Below, piece after piece: positions 61,376 to 64,000 of a stretch of 64,000 bases of DNA. A program made the translations under genes and the position numbers. Under the pieces are notes generated by a model. It was given only the letters and a program-made list of their open reading frames with translations, searched no databases and was not told where the DNA came from. Numbering within the stretch: position 1 is the stretch's first letter; each line of letters begins with the position of its first letter. This DNA comes from Archilochus colubris (taxonomy: Eukaryota > Chordata > Aves > Apodiformes > Trochilidae), in assembly GCA_023079485.1 (NCBI GenBank), contig CM041115.1:27777505-27841504 (forward strand), read 5' to 3'.

Positions 61376-63318
61376 GATAAGAGAGTGGATACAAAATTAA
61401 TCTCAGCTCTGGAATGAAAGGTCCTGAAGAACTGTGAAGCACTCACCAAAAACTAGGGTACTGGGTGAGTGATTGGCACGTTCCCCATAGTGAAACCAGC
61501 CTCTTTCTAGTGAGCTACATTCCCAACTCATCCCATAGCCCAGCTCTGGGAATCGCTGTGTAGAATGACACACATGACTGCATAAGAACAACCCTGCCTT
61601 TGAGAACTGTTTATGCTCTCCCTCCCAGCAAGGTCTGACATTGTCACTTTGCCACAGCTGCAAAGGATGGCTACCTACCTATCCTGCTTCACACCAGGCT
61701 CATGCTGCCATTGAGGACCACACTGGGCAGAGAACTCAAGCCTCAAGGCTGAAGAGTATGGACAGACATAACTCAACATCTCTCTTGTTTTGGACCATCT
61801 ACAGTACTTCTATATACCTGGGTCTTCTTGGGATCCCGTGCCTGTAATCTCAAAAACAGGTTTTCTGTACCTCTTTGTTCAAAAGCATTAAGATCAAAGA
61901 ACAACAGAGCATTTTTCAGAGCTTGGAGCTCGAACTTAATGTGATGAGTCCATACTTTCTATCTGGAGGGTTCCCACACCAAACTACCCCTCCAGTAAAG
62001 AATAAGAGCAGAACCAGAACCTTCAAATCAAAGAGCAAGCCATGTTGATGTTGCAGATATGTGGGATGAGCCAAGACCAAAATACAAGTTTAGTTACCAA
62101 AGTCCCCCCTGTAGAAGACTGTGATTGCTACCACCAGGGCATGAGCCAGTCTGCACTAAGTCCAAGGGACACAGGGAACTTTCTCATGCAGAGAACAAAC
62201 CTAGTGCTCACATAGCTAGAGTGTCATTCCCTCTTTCTTTCACTTCATGTCTCAGTTGTTTCCTCAGAGCTTTGTAAAATCTAAAAATCTGTTATCAACT
62301 AAGGTAGAACTACACAACATTCATATGTATGTATGCTATATGCTAGTTTAAAAATACTGCACCTGACTGCTGAAGAAGTGGTATGACATGCACTGACATC
62401 AAGAATCTGTAGAGAGTGTCTTTTCACTTCAGGTTTGGATACATCTGTCAGTCCTGCCCTGGCAGATGGGATAGCAGCACTCATCCTGAGAAAGCGTTTA
62501 CACATAGATGCAATTCTTTATGAGGTATGAGCATCCACTGTTCACCTTTAAGGCACTCAATATTTAAAAGTTTATACTCAGAAGATTAATAGATATTCAT
62601 AACAGATGATGATTAGACATCTAATTTGGACAGCTACGTTGGCAGCTAAAACTCCCTAGAGATGCAATGAAGAAGGGCTGTCTCCTAACCTAACACAGTA
62701 GAAGCAGAAGTACTACAGTCAGAATTTTAGGTAGCAGAATATCCTCTTCCTACATATGGTCATTGCTGTATTAAGCATGATTATAAGTATTTCTGAACAG
62801 AGACATCCCAGATCTTAGCAAAGCTCATGAAGCTCCATAAGTATTGCTGCTTCAACATGAAAGCTGATAATTTCCTTTTCAACTCCTCGTCCACAAAGTT
62901 TCTGTCTTTCAGCTTCCTTAATCTGTACCTTCCCCTGTACACCTAGACTGTTTATCTAGTGTATTTAAAAGCCTTTGATGAAGAAAACTTGCCAAAAGCT
63001 TTTAAAAAAATCAGGTAATCCATACCAAATTGTCTCTCAGAGCTAACTTCTAGAAACCCACTGACAGAACAAATAGGTTCTCTTTAAACTGGCTAATATT
63101 AATTCTTTCCAAATACATCACATTTATCTGTATGTTCACTGTGTCAATTTTTTTCTTACCATTTCTACCAGTTTGTCTACTATTGACACTATTCTCACAT
63201 ACCTGTGGCTTCCCAGGATTTCAGCTGGAATGTATTTTAAAGTCTGGTGTCACCATTTCTAGCTATCAAAGTAGTGTAAAGCAGGAGGCTGCACATAATA
63301 CTAATCAGGCAGACATAC
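61376..63318. other. unrecognised non-coding stretch
   Basis: No gene or repeat family recognised; frames of 60-86 codons lack support. Confidence 0.5.
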
Positions 63319-63940
63319 AATCATAGAATCATAGAATGGTTTGGGTTGGAAGAGACCTTAAAGGCCATCTAGTTCCTGCCCCCCTGCATAGGCAAGGACA
63401 CCTTCCACTAGACCAGGATGCTCAAGGCCCCATCCAACCCAGCCTTGAACACTTTCAGGGATGAGCCAGCCACAACTTCCTTGGGCAACCTGTTCTAGTT
63501 CCTACCATCCTCAAATTAAAGAATTTCTTCCTAATGTCTAACCTAAATCTCCCCTCTTCAAGTTTTAAACTGTTTCCTCCTTGTCCTCTCTCTACACACC
63601 CATGCAAAAAGCCCTACCCCAACTTTCTTGTAATCATCCTTCAGATATGGGAAGGTTGCAATAAGGTTGCCTTAGAGCCTTCTTTTCTCCAGGCTGAATA
63701 ACCCCAAGTTCCTCAGCCTGTCTTCACAGGGAGGTGCTCCAGCCCTCTGATCATTTTAGTGGCTCTCCTCTGGACATATTCCAGGAGCTCTATGTCCTTC
63801 TTATGTTGGGGACTCCAGAACTGGACACAGCACTACAGGTGGGGTCTCACAGGAGCAGAGTAGAGGGGCAGAATCAACTCCCTGGACTGCCTGTTTATGC
63901 TTCTTTTGACAAAGCCCAGGACCTGCTTGGCTTTCAGATT
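63319..63940 (-). repeat. CR1 LINE, 5'-truncated 3' end
   Basis: A clean double tail (ATCATAGAATCATAGAATGG) is followed by TTTGGGTTGGAAGAGACCTT, the 3'-UTR and the end of ORF2, including the complement of the KKDIELLE segment near 63780-63810. It is the best preserved copy of the subfamily also present at 36518. It is truncated at about 63940 in the ORF2 C-terminal part; the remaining bases to the window end are unassigned. Confidence 0.94.
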
Positions 63941-64000
63941 TTCAACAGCAGATTCATTCAAGATTAGAACCAGTCATCATCCTTAAATTTTCAGCCATTG

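Overview
This window is vertebrate nuclear DNA, almost certainly from a bird. The evidence is the repeat content: at least sixteen copies or fragments of the CR1 non-LTR retrotransposon, recognisable by the 3' tail of ATTCTATG octamers, by reverse-transcriptase blocks such as VPQGSVLG and YLDFSKAF, and by endonuclease blocks such as ITETWWD. Avian ERVL-type LTRs and an ERVL pol remnant are also present. CR1 covers roughly 14 kb (about 22 percent by my own boundary estimates), more than is usual for most bird genomes. Lineages rich in CR1, such as woodpeckers and relatives, are possible, but this is inference. I found no complete host protein-coding gene, no tRNA or rRNA gene and no CRISPR-like array. 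The window is best read as intergenic or long-intron DNA.

Layout. 0-0.5 kb: LTR-like sequence, part of it an inverted match to a second LTR-like block near 60.7 kb. 2-4.6 kb: a minus-strand CR1 tail, then an ERVL pol remnant (plus strand) ended by another minus-strand CR1. 7.1-7.3 kb: a decayed minisatellite of about 26 bp period. 8.2-9.3 kb: a plus-strand CR1. 15.2-17.6 kb: a plus-strand CR1 split by a younger plus-strand CR1. 18.3-20.1 kb: a minus-strand CR1 that has lost its 3' end beside a run of 19 T and is itself split by a tiny CR1 tail. 25.3-25.95 kb: a minus-strand CR1. 26-36.5 kb: a long stretch with no recognised repeats and one weak candidate terminal exon (33.7-33.8 kb, minus). 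36.5-38.7 kb: a minus-strand CR1 split by an inverted plus-strand CR1. 41.35-42.08 kb: an ERVL-type LTR. 42-51 kb: mostly unrecognised sequence with simple repeats. 51-57 kb: several minus-strand CR1 pieces, including a long copy with ORF1 (coiled coil plus esterase-like domain), endonuclease and reverse transcriptase, interrupted by another CR1 tail and lacking its 3' end. 59.6-60.1 kb and 60.7-61.4 kb: LTR-like blocks. 63.3-63.9 kb: a minus-strand CR1.

How the parts relate: the nested insertions give a relative age order (ERVL pol before the CR1 at 4.0 kb; outer CR1s before inner ones at 16.7, 18.7, 36.8 and 55.0 kb). All autonomous elements seen are broken by stops, frameshifts, deletions or insertions. 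I see no evidence for a new functional system. The most informative items are the long CR1 with ORF1, the 3'-truncated CR1 copies, the nested series and the candidate exon.
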